A stretch of DNA of 64,000 bases from Ursus arctos (Eukaryota; Chordata; Mammalia; Carnivora; Ursidae): positions 17,566,501-17,630,500 of the forward strand of contig NW_026623050.1 of NCBI RefSeq assembly GCF_023065955.2. Reading direction: 5' to 3'. The notes under the pieces were generated by a model, which was not told the origin of the DNA, searched no databases, and saw only the letters and a list, made by a program, of their open reading frames with translations. This document shows positions 46,276 to 55,658 of this stretch, in pieces (position 1 is the stretch's first letter; every line of letters starts with the position of its first letter). The position numbers and the translations under genes were made by a program.

Positions 46276-46524
46276 CTCCATGACTGCGAGACAAAAGTAA
46301 CCATCATCATCTTCCTTACGCCTACAGCTCTTTCTGAAAGCAGAAAAACTCCTTCATGCATGCATGCACACAGCAAATGTTTATTGAGTCCCCACTGTTC
46401 CCTGTTCTCTAGAAACTCTTGGTCAATGGGGGAGACAGAGAGTTGACAAGTGCTTACAAGTCAACTGAGAGGTGCTCAGATAGTGGAGCTGGTTGTAAAG
46501 ATTTCTCAGAAGAGGCACTCCTCC

Positions 46525-47481
46525 TCGGTGTCTTAAAGTTTGGGTGCAATTGTAAATGGGATCGACTCCTTAATTTCTTTCTTCTGTCTCGTTGGTGTAT
46601 AGAAATGCAACTGATTTCTGTGCATTGATTTTATATCCTGCCACTTTGCTGAGCTCCTGTATGAGTTCTAGCAATTTTTGGGGTGGAGTCTTTTGGGTTT
46701 TCCACATAGAGTATCATGTCATCTGCAGAGTGAGAGTCTGACTTCTTTGCCAATTTGGATGCCTTTTATTTCCTTTTGAAATCTTACCATTTGCAAGACG
46801 TGGATGCAGCTAGAGGGTATTATGCTAAGCAAAATAAGTCAATCAGAAAAAGACAATTATTGTATGATTTCACTCATAGGTGGAAGTTAAGAAACAAGAC
46901 AGAGAATCATAGGGGAAGGGAAGGAAGAATAAAATAAGACAAAATCAGAGAGGGTGACAAACCCTAAGAGACTCGTAACTATAAGAAACAATCTGAGGGA
47001 TGGAACTGGAGGGGATTATGCTAAGTGAAGTAAGTCAAGCAGAGAAAGACAATTATATGGTTTCACTCATAGGTGGAACATAGGGGATAGCATGGAGGAC
47101 CACAGGGGAAGGGAGGGAAAACTGAATGGGAAGAAATCAGAGGGGACAAGCCATGAGGGACTCTGGACTCCAGGAAACAAACCAAGGGTTACAGAAGGGA
47201 GGGGGTGGGGGATGGGGTAACCGGATGATGGGTATTAAAGAGGGCACATGTGGGGATGGGCACTTGGTGTTATACACAACTAATGAACTGATGAACACTA
47301 CATCAAAAACTAATTGAACATAATAAAAAAAAAGGAAACAAACTGAGGGTTGCTGGAGGGGAGTGGGGGATGGGGTAACTGGGTGATGGGCATTAAGGAG
47401 GGCACCTGAAGTAATGAGCACTGGGTGTTGTATGCAACTGATGAATCACTAAATAATTCTACCTCTGAAACTGAAAAAAAA
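46525..47481 (+). mobile_element. 5'-inverted L1 insertion containing a nested L1
   Basis: From about 46525 to 46790 the DNA is L1 ORF2 in reverse orientation ('gtatcatgtcatctgcagagtg', covering the FADD region). From about 46795 it is L1 3' UTR in sense, ending in poly-A at 47476-47492. That order fits twin priming. The sense part is interrupted by another L1 at 46999-47333. Flanking 'aagaggcactcctc' and 'gaggaggcactgctc' may be the outer target duplication. Confidence 0.85.
46999..47333 (+). mobile_element. Nested L1 3'-end insertion
   Basis: A second L1 3' end with its own poly-A (47323-47331), inserted into the 3' UTR of the outer L1. The outer sequence 'gaaacaa(t/a)ctgaggg' is present on both sides (46985-46999 and about 47334-47348), which is the target duplication. 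Confidence 0.9.
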
Positions 47482-47499
47482 AAAAAAAAAAAGAGGAGG

Positions 47500-48140
47500 C
47501 ACTGCTCAAATTGAACTTGGAAGGTGAGGCGCTGCTGAGCAAAGCAGTTATTTCAAGCCAACCAAGGCACAGAGGGTGGAATGGGCAGGAATGCATCAAG
47601 GGCTGGCCAGAAGTTTGCAGAGCGGGCGCTGAGGTAGGAGCAGGCAGGCAGGGGGGGATGCAGAGGTGGGATCCTGTGGCTGGTCAGCGAGTCTGAGAGT
47701 GCCAGGGGCTTCCAGAGAGGTTCCAACAGTGAATGGCCAAACCGGTTTCTCTCAAACAGATTTCAAATAGTCGAGCTGCTGGGTCAAATGCTCTCAACAT
47801 TTCTAAGGCATGTTGCCAAGTAGCTTTTGAAAGAGAAGGGTCATTTTACACTTCTTCCGGTAGCAACTGCTACTCTCACCACACTTCCTCCCAGGAGTCT
47901 CCTCTTTCTCAGAACCTCTCTCCCTGTGGCTCCCATGCCAGCTCTCCTGCCTCCTTCTCCTTGTCATGGCTCCATCTCAAGGGCCCTCTGAATAGTTTCG
48001 TTCCCCCGTGAACGGTCTTGGCTCTCTTCTCTCCCTTGGTGAGGCTCTCAATGCCCGGGCTTCATCTTCTCCCTTGGGGCAGAAGACTCTGGCGAAACCT
48101 CCCCACCAACCTCTAACCACCCAGGGCACTGGCCCTGGGA
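47500..48140. other. Intron 1, unclassified sequence
   Basis: No exon recognised. It may contain diverged L1/L2 pieces ('gggtcaaatgctctcaacatttctaaggcatgttgccaag'). Confidence 0.3.
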
Positions 48141-48149
48141 AAGCCCTTC

Positions 48150-48728
48150 AGTGCCTCATCCCCTGCAGGGACAAAGTTTGCCTCCTAACTTCTTAAGATC
48201 ACCTCCCCCTGGTGTGCCTCAGTGTGTCAATGGCACCCCTGCTCTCAATCATCCAGACCCAGAACTCCATGTAATCCGAGGCCCCTTCATCTCCCCAGTC
48301 CAGGCCTACTGTCACCTACCGCCACAGGCTCTCTGGACTCTGCCTCCATTCACCCTGCCCAATACTGCAGCCCTCATTCTCTCCCCGACACTTAGGATGA
48401 CCTGAGAATTCAGCCACCTGAGTCCCATGGGCACAGCTGACATACCCCGCTTCCTAAAACACAGCCCCCAATCCTGATCCTGTCTTCCCACGCTCAAAAT
48501 CTGCACCAGAATATGAACCTCCGACCTAACTCTCCAGTCGCCGAGACCCTCCCTTCTCAGCTCTATCCTCCCTTTAGGGCTTCAGCAGACTGAATTTTTT
48601 GACATTTCTCATTTCTCACTCATCAGAAAACTCTTTGAGAGGCAAGCCTATCACTCAAAAAAATCTTTCTAATCTCCTCCAAGCACAATGTTTTAAATAC
48701 AGAAAGTGCTAAATAAATGTTTTATGGG
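48150..48728 (+). repeat. L2 LINE fragment
   Basis: The end 'ctctttgagaggcaagcctatcac...aagcacaatgttttaaatacagaaagtgctaaataaatgttt' is an L2-type 3' end, preceded by CT-rich L2-like body. Extent is approximate. Confidence 0.55.
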
Positions 48729-48729
48729 A

Positions 48730-50395
48730 GATAATATACCTGTCTTCAAGGCATATGCAGGAAGGGAGATTCGACAGGGGGCAGGCAGGTAACATCAGTG
48801 TAGCCTGCAGATTGTGGGTGGGTATGGCCATCACCCACGGACAGCCCACCCATCGCCCTGCTGCATCACGAATTGCCCCTGGGTGCAGAAAGGGATTTCA
48901 GAATGTTTTAAAACGTTGTATGGCTAAGACTGTGCAGAGAAGCAACACTCCTGGGGCATAAATGTGGCCAAGAGTCCCCCAGACATGAACTTCGACTTAG
49001 GCCAATCCTGTGTGCTGGCCTTGAGGGACAAATGGCTAGATCTGTGGACTTGGGGAGTGTTGGGGGAAGTGGTGGGCATGCAAGGGACAGGGCTTAGATT
49101 TTGTTTCAGTTTCAGAAAACTCAGTAACAAAGCAGGCTCTCTAAAACCTAAACAGGCAGCTATACAAACTGGGGAGCTTCCCCCCTCTGGAATTGACCAC
49201 GTGGGGACTGACTAACCACCAGGAAAGGCAGAGGCAGCCTTGGGACAAAGATGCCTACTTGGACACAAAGTGGGTATGGATGGCCATCAAGGCTCCTTTT
49301 GGCTCTGGGATTCTCAGATTCTCTGTCCACCCAAGCTCTTCTCTAGAAACTCTTCCATATCAGTTTCCCTACATTATGCCTGCTACTTAGTTGGTATTTA
49401 AAAATATTTGTGGTGCAAGGCACTTGATGATACAAAAGCTTACACTTGTGTATTTTTGCTTCTGAAAAAAAAGTTACCTAAAATAGGTTAATCATCAACA
49501 ATTTTCTATTCTCCAAAGTATCTTCCAAGCATTGCTTTCTGCCAAAATTTTCTTTTACCTCCAGTAAGTTGAAGACCTCAGAAACCCTGCTGGATATCTG
49601 ATGGCTCACGTGCTCACCGGTAAACTATTCTGGAAGAGTGGAGGTTCAAACAGTGCCCATTTAGAACTCTAGTTAATGGAAACGTGTTAGAGGGCACAGT
49701 AATATTTGGATGATCTGTACTTGCATTACTAATTCAGCAAAGTAGAAGAAAAAAGTTTGCTTAAACCATCGAGACAATTATTTACAACTATCATTTATAT
49801 CTACAGCAAAGTGTCTTTTCAAATACAAACTGAGGGCATGTGTCAGGGGGAAACGGATAGCCAACTGAATATTAGCAACCACAGATTTTACTCCACTGGG
49901 GTGTGAGAGGATCTGACATTATGGCTATTCAAATGGATTTTTTTTCAAAAGGGCCAACAATTTCAAATTATTTTTTATCCAAATAAATAGCCAAGCTCAT
50001 GTCAGGCGGTTCTGGGTGCCAGAATGCTATCTTTCTACATAAGGGGTGGAGCCCTCGGCACTGGGAAAGAGATGGTTTCTAAGGAATGTTCTAGAGTGAC
50101 TCCCAGAATCAGGGTGTATGGGAAAGGTGCTTTATAAATTGTAAAGCAACGTGTAAGTGTTAAGTGAAGAGCCTGTGACCCCCGGATTCACAGGAGCCCT
50201 CAAATTCTACAGGTGAAGCTTGCCTTACACGCCCAGGCAGCTGCAACTTCGTACATCAGATGAACTTAAATGCACGTGCAGGCATTTCTGAAGACCCGGG
50301 AATTCTAGAAAGCATCCTGAATACTGCGGTCCTAAGCTTCTTGTTCAAGGGGCTCCGAGGAGGGTCAGGAAGATTATGGATCCTATTATTCGCCC
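48730..50395. other. Intron 1, 3' of promoter: no repeats recognised
   Basis: About 1.7 kb of moderately AT-rich DNA next to the promoter, free of SINE and L1 insertions. Intronic enhancers could lie here, but I see no specific motif cluster that proves it. Confidence 0.35.
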
Positions 50396-50752
50396 GTGTC
50401 TGAGATTTCCGTGTCCCTGTGGGCAACTCTGATTCCACCTGTGGCTCGAGAGGCGGGGGCCGAGAGGCGCGGGAGACAGACGCGCGATCCCCGGGAAGCC
50501 CGGGTCCGGGAAGGCAGCCGCTCACACTCGGTCCTCCCATCCCGAGGGAACCCGAGGCTCCCGCGGGGCGCTCTCCCCGCCGCCGGGGACCAGAGCCCTC
50601 GGAGAGCGACTCTCTGGTGCCGCAGGTCCCCAGGCCCTCCGCGGCCCTTCCCTGCGGCGAACGCGCCAGGTGCACAGGTGTGGCCTGGGCACCAGGTACA
50701 GTCAGCATTAGCGCTATGCCGTCTTCCCTCCCGCGCGCCCGCCTTCAAGTAC

Positions 50753-50779
50753 CTGCGTGTACAGCGCGGCCACCGCCAT
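50753..50779 (-). CDS. MYO5C: MYO5C coding exon 1, residues 1-9 (start codon)
   Basis: 27 coding nt: ATG at 50779-50777, then codons giving MAVAALYTQ and donor GTACTT at 50752. Human myosin Vc starts MAVAELYTQ as I recall it, so this start is well supported. It joins exon 2 in phase 0. The context before ATG (GTCTCGCCC) has C at -3, not the strong purine. The frame is far too short to be found without knowledge of the family. Confidence 0.95.
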
Positions 50780-50889
50780 GGGCGAGACAAGCCGGGGCAG
50801 CTCGAGGGCCGTGAAGGTGCGAGGCTCGGGGGCTGGGCGTGAGGCTCCAAGGCCCGGACGAGTGACCGTCAGCGCAGCCCGCGCGTAAA

Positions 50890-50904
50890 TCAGCGCTGGG
50901 CCAT
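50890..50904 (-). other. Possible upstream ORF (4 codons) in the MYO5C 5' UTR
   Basis: ATG at 50904 within AAGATGGCC, followed by three codons and TGA (MAQR). Included in the mRNA only if transcription starts above 50904. AAGATGGC is also a YY1-type motif often found just inside TATA-less transcription starts, so the ATG may be incidental. Confidence 0.35.
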
Positions 50905-50984
50905 CTTGCGGGGAAGTTTTCCAGCGTCCGACTACTCACCTTCCCCCCCACCCCCGGTAGCGGCCTCGGGAGCAGAGAAGCCGC

Positions 50985-51040
50985 GGATTGGTCCTTGCCC
51001 GCCAACCCGGCGGGTCCGCGCCGCGATTGGCTGGGGCGGG
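50985..51040 (-). promoter_or_regulatory. Two inverted CCAAT boxes and a GC box
   Basis: On the minus strand CCAAT occurs at 50991-50987 and 51030-51026, spaced 39 bp. A GGGGCGGG Sp1-type box lies on the plus strand at 51033-51040. Pairs of CCAAT boxes 60-120 bp upstream of the start are typical of NF-Y-driven promoters, which places initiation roughly at 50880-50930. Confidence 0.65.
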
Positions 51041-51716
51041 CTGAGGGCAGGGCGCGAGCCGCCTCCCGGCCGGCTCCCGACGGTCAAGTGGGTCCACCTG
51101 GCGGGGATGCTGAGCCGCCGGCGCAGGTGGGATTCCCGGGCTCTCAGAGGCAGGAAACAGGTGTGTTTGAGACGCTCCCGGCCAAGTTTTGGCTTCCGTA
51201 GTTTGCAAGCGTGTTTACTGGAAAGAGCAGAGGATATGACCATTGCCATAGAAAGTCCAAGAGAATCATCAAATTATTAGAACTTGTAAGAGGGTGCAGC
51301 CAGATGACCATATTCAAAATCAAATATAAAAATGAGTTATTTTCCTTTATGTGAGCAATAATCATTCAGAAAATACGATAGAAAGTAAGATGGAAAATAA
51401 GACATTTACAACATCAATGAACATATAAAGTGTCCAGAGACTATACTAACAAAAATGCGCTTGGCCTTTGTGGAGAAAATGTTAAAATTTTCTCTACAAG
51501 GACATAAAAGAAGGCCTGAATAAATGGGGGAAAATGCCATTTTCATGGATAGGAATATTTAATATCGTACAGGTGTCAATTCTACCCGGATTAATAATAT
51601 AATGTATAAGCCTAATATAATTGGAATAAAAATCCTAGCAGAACTTTTGGAAAATTGTACAATGATTCTATATTTTGTATGGAATAAAATTTATGTGCAA
51701 CCAAGAAAATCTTCAA

Positions 51717-51920
51717 TTTATTTTTTTTAAAGATTTTTTATTTATTTATTCGGCAGAGATAGAGACAGCCAGCGAGAGAGGGAACACAAGCAGGAGGAGT
51801 GGGAGAGGAAGAAGCAGACTCATAGCTGAGGAGCCTGACGTGGGGCTAGATCCCATAACGCCAGGATCACGCCCTGAGCCGAAGGCAGACGCCCAACCGC
51901 TGTGCCACCCAGGCGCCCCT
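51717..51920 (-). mobile_element. SINEC-type SINE (bear-type variant), perfect 16-bp target duplication
   Basis: Minus-oriented; the 'gccagcgagagagggaacacaag' tail segment is characteristic of the variant. CCAAGAAAATCTTCAA flanks it identically at 51701-51716 and 51921-51936, inside the old L1. Confidence 0.98.
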
Positions 51921-52244
51921 CCAAGAAAATCTTCAAAACAAAGACCAAAGAGGTGAGATTTGCCCTACCACATATTAAAGGATATCACAAATCCATCATC
52001 ATTAAAACAGTGTGATACGGGCACGAGAATGGATAAATGAATAGGGGACAGAAGGGAGTCCACGAGCAGGGCCCCATATTATATGGGGCCTTAAGGATCA
52101 GAATGGGAAAGAAAAGATTATTTAATAGATGCGCCCATTGTGTGTGTGGTGGGGGAAGCAAATCCATGCCAAATGCTGTATCTAAAAATAAAAAATCCAG
52201 ATAGATTTACGATCAAAACTTAAAGGTAAAACCATAACATTCTT

Positions 52245-52432
52245 TTTTAAAAAAAGATGTTACTTATTTATTTGAGAGACAGAGAGTCACAAGCTGGGGG
52301 AAGAGCAGAGGCAAAGGGAGAGGGAGAAGCAGACTCCTTGCTGAGCAGGGAGCCTGTCTCGATCCCAGGACCCTGAGATCATGACCTGAGCCAAAGGCAG
52401 ATGCTTAACCTATTGAGCCACGCTGGTGCCCC
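52245..52432 (-). mobile_element. SINEC-type SINE (first of an adjacent pair)
   Basis: Minus-oriented. The A-tail complement follows the target sequence 'aaaccataacattctt' (52229-52244), and the head ends at 52432. Separated from the next SINE by about 8 bp. Confidence 0.93.
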
Positions 52433-52440
52433 TAAAACCC

Positions 52441-52636
52441 TCTTTTTTTTTGAGAGAGAGAGATTTTATTTACTTATTTGTCAGAGAGAGAGAGCACAAG
52501 CAGGGAGAGCTGCAGGCATAGGGAGAAGCAGACTCCCTGCTGAGCAAGGAGCGCAGGGGGACTGGATCCTAGGACCCATGGGATCAGGACCTGAGCTGAA
52601 GGAGACACTTAACCGACTGAGCCACCCAGGCATCCC
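52441..52636 (-). mobile_element. SINEC-type SINE (second of an adjacent pair)
   Basis: Minus-oriented, head 'gggatgcctgggtggctcag' reading from 52636 downward. The outer target duplication 'aaaccataatattctt' follows at 52637-52652. The spacer 'taaaaccctctt' resembles a partial third copy of the same target. Confidence 0.93.
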
Positions 52637-53745
52637 AAACCATAATATTCTTAAGGAAAAAAATGAAGGGTAACAGCTTTTCAATGTTGGGTTAGGAAAA
52701 ATATCTTAAGATACAAGGTAGCAAAATCATCGGAAGAAACAATGATGAATTTCAGGTCATCAAAAGGAAAGATTTTGCTTCAGTGAAAGACACCATTCTT
52801 AAAGAAAGGCAACAGCCTGGGAAATACATTTGCAACTTAAACAACCAAGAAATGATTAATATCTGTATTAATCTAAGATATGTATGAAACTACTATAAAT
52901 TAGTTTTTAAAAAGACAGTAAGTCCAATTTTTTAAATTGACCAAGGAAATTAAGGCACATGGGAACACTCAAATGGCTTGTTAACACATAAGGAGACATC
53001 ACCCTTATTAGTAACCAGAGAAATACAAATGAGAACAAGGAGATATCACTATATACTCATCAGATTGGCGAAAATATTTGGGTTGAACAATGTCAAATGC
53101 TGCCTAAGATGTGAGAAAATAACTTTTGCTCACACAACTGGTGGGAACTATGTGATATGCCATTCTAGACAGCAATTTGAGAATATTTATTGAAAATAGG
53201 TTTAGGGAGATAAATTATCAAATAGCCACAAACAAAACAGTTAAATAAATCTTCTTCATAACAGAGTTATATATCAAAGGAGATATCCATCAATATCCAT
53301 CAGTAGGAGATGAATAAATAGTGTATACATATGGTATAGACTCTGTAGCTGCCAGCAGGAATGGATGTGACCTACTTATATCGACTTGCAGAGATATGAA
53401 AAGCAATGTTGAAAGGATGTATAGCAAAAGTCTTTATATATAAACTTTAAAACTAGTAAAAAAAACCTGCAATATTATATATTGTTCATGGATAAAAGTG
53501 TATGTAAAAAAAAGTGTGGGTGATAAATTACAAAGTTATCATTAATTATGCAAGAGTGAATATCTATGAGGTTGAAGGAAATGAAATTGATAATAGAGAA
53601 AAAGGAGGAACCAAAAAAATTTTGAAGGGCCTGGCACAGACCAACAGTGACAGGTGCCACAAATAGAGGATTATGATGAATTCAATGTTACGTACCTCTT
53701 GTCCAAAATAATAACATAAAGAAAAGACATAAAGTGGGTAGGAGA

Positions 53746-53876
53746 GGGGGTGCCTGGGTGCTTCAGTTGGTAAAGCGTCTGCCTTAGGCTCAGGTCACGA
53801 TCCCAGGGTTCTGGGCTGGAGCCCCTGCAGAGGGCTTCCTGCTTAGTGGGAAGTCTGTTTCTCCCTCTCCCTCTGA
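53746..53876 (+). mobile_element. SINEC-type SINE, 3'-truncated
   Basis: Head 'gggggtgcctgggtgcttcagttgg' through 'ctccctctccctctgag', then stops without the usual tail. Confidence 0.85.
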
Positions 53877-53944
53877 GTTACCTTTTTAGTGGTTCCTCTG
53901 GGGATGAAAATACGCATCTTAATTCATCACAGATCCTTGAGATT

Positions 53945-54290
53945 CATACTGTATTACTTTCCTACAGCCACTGTAACAAAGCACCACAGACTGGGTGGCT
54001 TGAAACGACAGAGACGTACTCTCTCACCGTTCTGAGATTACTGCTGTTACTGCTGGGCGAGGGCTTTTACCGCACTCTGTTCCCAATCAAGTGAGCCCCT
54101 CCAAAGACAAAGCTGCTGGTTTTCATAGCTTGCCTGACTCTGGGAGAACTACCAGCCTACCTGAGCTGGGTGAGGGAGGATGACGGGAGCAGCCCCAAGC
54201 AGGGTTGTCAAACGCTGTTCTTCCTCAGAGGTCGGTGGCTTGTCATGAATAAACACTACTAATCTGTTGTATGATGTTGGTCAATTTATA
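53945..54290 (+). repeat. Widespread mammalian interspersed repeat (family not named)
   Basis: 'ttactttcctacagccactgtaacaaagcaccacagactgggtggcttgaaacgac...tctcaccgttctgag' is a very common mammalian repeat start. I recognise the pattern but not the exact family with confidence. Confidence 0.5.
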
Positions 54291-54399
54291 GAGCCCTAAT
54301 GTTGTTTTTGATACTTTCATCCAGTGTCATCCTTGCTTTTTCGAGGAGAGAATTTGTTAAGCTTCTCAGTCTGTCATACCAGAAGTCAAAAATCTATTA

Positions 54400-54835
54400 A
54401 AAAAAGAAAGATTGAGATATAATCCTTATAGCATACACTTCACCCATTTTAAGTATACAACTCAGTGGTTTTTAGTAGATTCACAGATTGAACTATCACC
54501 ACAGTTTATTTTTTTATAATAATTTTTTATTATGTTACGTTAGTCACCATACAGTACATCTTTAGTTTTTGGTGTAGTGTTCCATGATTCATTGTTTGCG
54601 TATAACACCCAGTGCTCCATGCAACATGTGCCCTCCTTATTACCCATCACCAGCCTAGCCCAATCCCCCACCCCCCCTCCCCTCAAACTGAGGACACCAC
54701 AGGTAATTTTAAAAGTGTCATCATCTCAGAAAGAAATTCCGTGCCTCTCGGTTATTGCTCCATCCTCTCATTCCCCGAACACAACTCCTCCCAGCCCCAA
54801 GCAACCCCTATTCTGTATGTCATCCCTCTTTTTTC
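54400..54835 (-). mobile_element. Old L1 3' UTR (antisense), split by a younger L1 end
   Basis: 'tatagcatacacttcacccattttaagtatacaactcagtgg' and 'tcacagattgaactatcaccacag' before the break, then 'gtcatcatctcagaaagaaattccgtg' after it, form an old L1M 3' UTR in reverse. The interruption is the L1 end at 54509-54697. Confidence 0.7.
54509..54697 (-). mobile_element. L1 3'-end insertion (antisense)
   Basis: Reverse complement of the young carnivore L1 3' UTR ('ttagtcaccatacagtacatc', 'gtataacacccagtgctccatgc', 'ccctccttattacccatcacc'). 'caccacag' occurs on both sides, a possible target duplication. Confidence 0.88.
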
Positions 54836-54849
54836 ACTAGTTAACCTGG

Positions 54850-55615
54850 CTAGAGGTTTATCAATTGTATTGATCTTTTTAAAGAACCAGCTTTTGGTTT
54901 CATCGATTTTCTCTTATTGATTTTCTGTCCTCAATGTCTTTGATTTCTGCTGATTTTTATTACTCGTTTTCTTCTACTTACTTTGCATTTAATATTCTCT
55001 TCCTTTTTAAGTTTCTTAAGGTGGAAGCTTAGATGATTGATTACAGGTCTTTCTTCTTTTCTAATGCATGCATTCAGTGCTATAAATATCCCTCTAAGCA
55101 CTGCTTTCACTGCACCCAGCAAATTTTGATAAGTTATATTTTCATTTTCATTTACTTCAAATATTTTTAAAATTCTCTGGAGATGTCTTCTTTAATCAAT
55201 GTGTTAGGAGTGTGTTGTTTAAGGGGCAGCTGGGTGGCTCAGTCGGTTAAGCGTCTGCCTTTGGCTCAGGTCATGGTCTTGGGGTCGTGGGACTGAGCCC
55301 CGTGTCCAGCTCCCTGCTAAGTGGGGAGTCTGCTTCTCCCTCTCCCTCTGCTCCTACCCCCCACTCGTGTGCATGCACACGTGCGCTCTCTCTCAAATAA
55401 ATGGAAAAAAAAATCTTAAAAAGCGTGTTGTTTAAGCTCCAAATCTGGGGATTTTTCAGCCATTTTTCTCCTCTTAGTACCTAGTTTAATTCTATTGTCA
55501 TCTGAGAGCAGACACTGTATGATTTCTGTCCTCTTAGATATTAAAGGTGTGTTTTACAGCCCAGAACATGCTCCATGTTGGCGTGTGTCCCATGTCCCAT
55601 GTGCTGCGAGCTTAT
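54850..55615 (-). mobile_element. Old L1 ORF2 fragment (antisense)
   Basis: 'gaaccagcttttggtttcatcgattttctcttattga', 'ttgattacaggtctttcttctt' and 'atccctctaagcactgctttcactgcacccagcaaattttg' are the reverse complement of L1 ORF2 between the endonuclease and RT regions. A SINE at 55223 splits it. It ends where the MYO5A 3' UTR is inferred to end. Confidence 0.85.
55223..55424 (+). mobile_element. SINEC-type SINE with target duplication
   Basis: Head 'ggggcagctgggtggctcagtcgg', tail 'caaataaatgg' with A-runs. 'gtgttgtttaa' flanks it at 55212-55222 and 55425-55435. It is the last SINE before the repeat-free 3' UTR. Confidence 0.95.
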
Positions 55616-55638
55616 TTATAAGACACTAACAAAAATAC

Positions 55639-55658
55639 TTTATTCCCATATCTTTATT
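55639..55658 (-). terminator. Candidate poly(A) signals of MYO5A
   Basis: Two AATAAA hexamers on the minus strand, at 55658-55653 and 55644-55639, sit just before the inferred 3' end and at the edge between repeat-free and L1-derived DNA. Cleavage would be expected around 55610-55635. Other AATAAA hexamers exist further upstream, so shorter isoforms are possible. Confidence 0.5.

Larger units (their letters stand above)
50400..51150 (-). promoter_or_regulatory. MYO5C: CpG island and promoter of MYO5C
   Basis: A sharply GC- and CpG-rich block (many cgcg, gcgc and ccgg) in a CpG-poor neighbourhood, centred on coding exon 1. Long open frames on both strands here are due to the absence of AT-rich stops, not to genes. 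The island covers the upstream promoter, exon 1 and the start of intron 1, the standard arrangement for a TATA-less promoter. Confidence 0.9.
51400..53530 (+). mobile_element. Old L1 (3' half of ORF2 and 3' end), interrupted by SINEs
   Basis: Plus-strand remnants of ORF2: 'catggataggaatatttaatatcgtac', 'ggaataaaatttatgtgcaaccaag' and, after the SINEs, 'ggttaggaaaaatatcttaag', 'ttaataactagagaaatacaaat'-like and 'actggtgggaac' segments. Broken by SINEs at 51717, 52245 and 52441. Lies in the MYO5A-MYO5C intergenic region. Confidence 0.75.

Noticed and set aside
50256..51280. Several long overlapping open frames (100-150 codons) on both strands around the CpG island
   Set aside because: The DNA is so GC-rich that stop codons are rare. 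None of the frames has a recognisable domain, and the real coding piece is the 27-nt exon 1.
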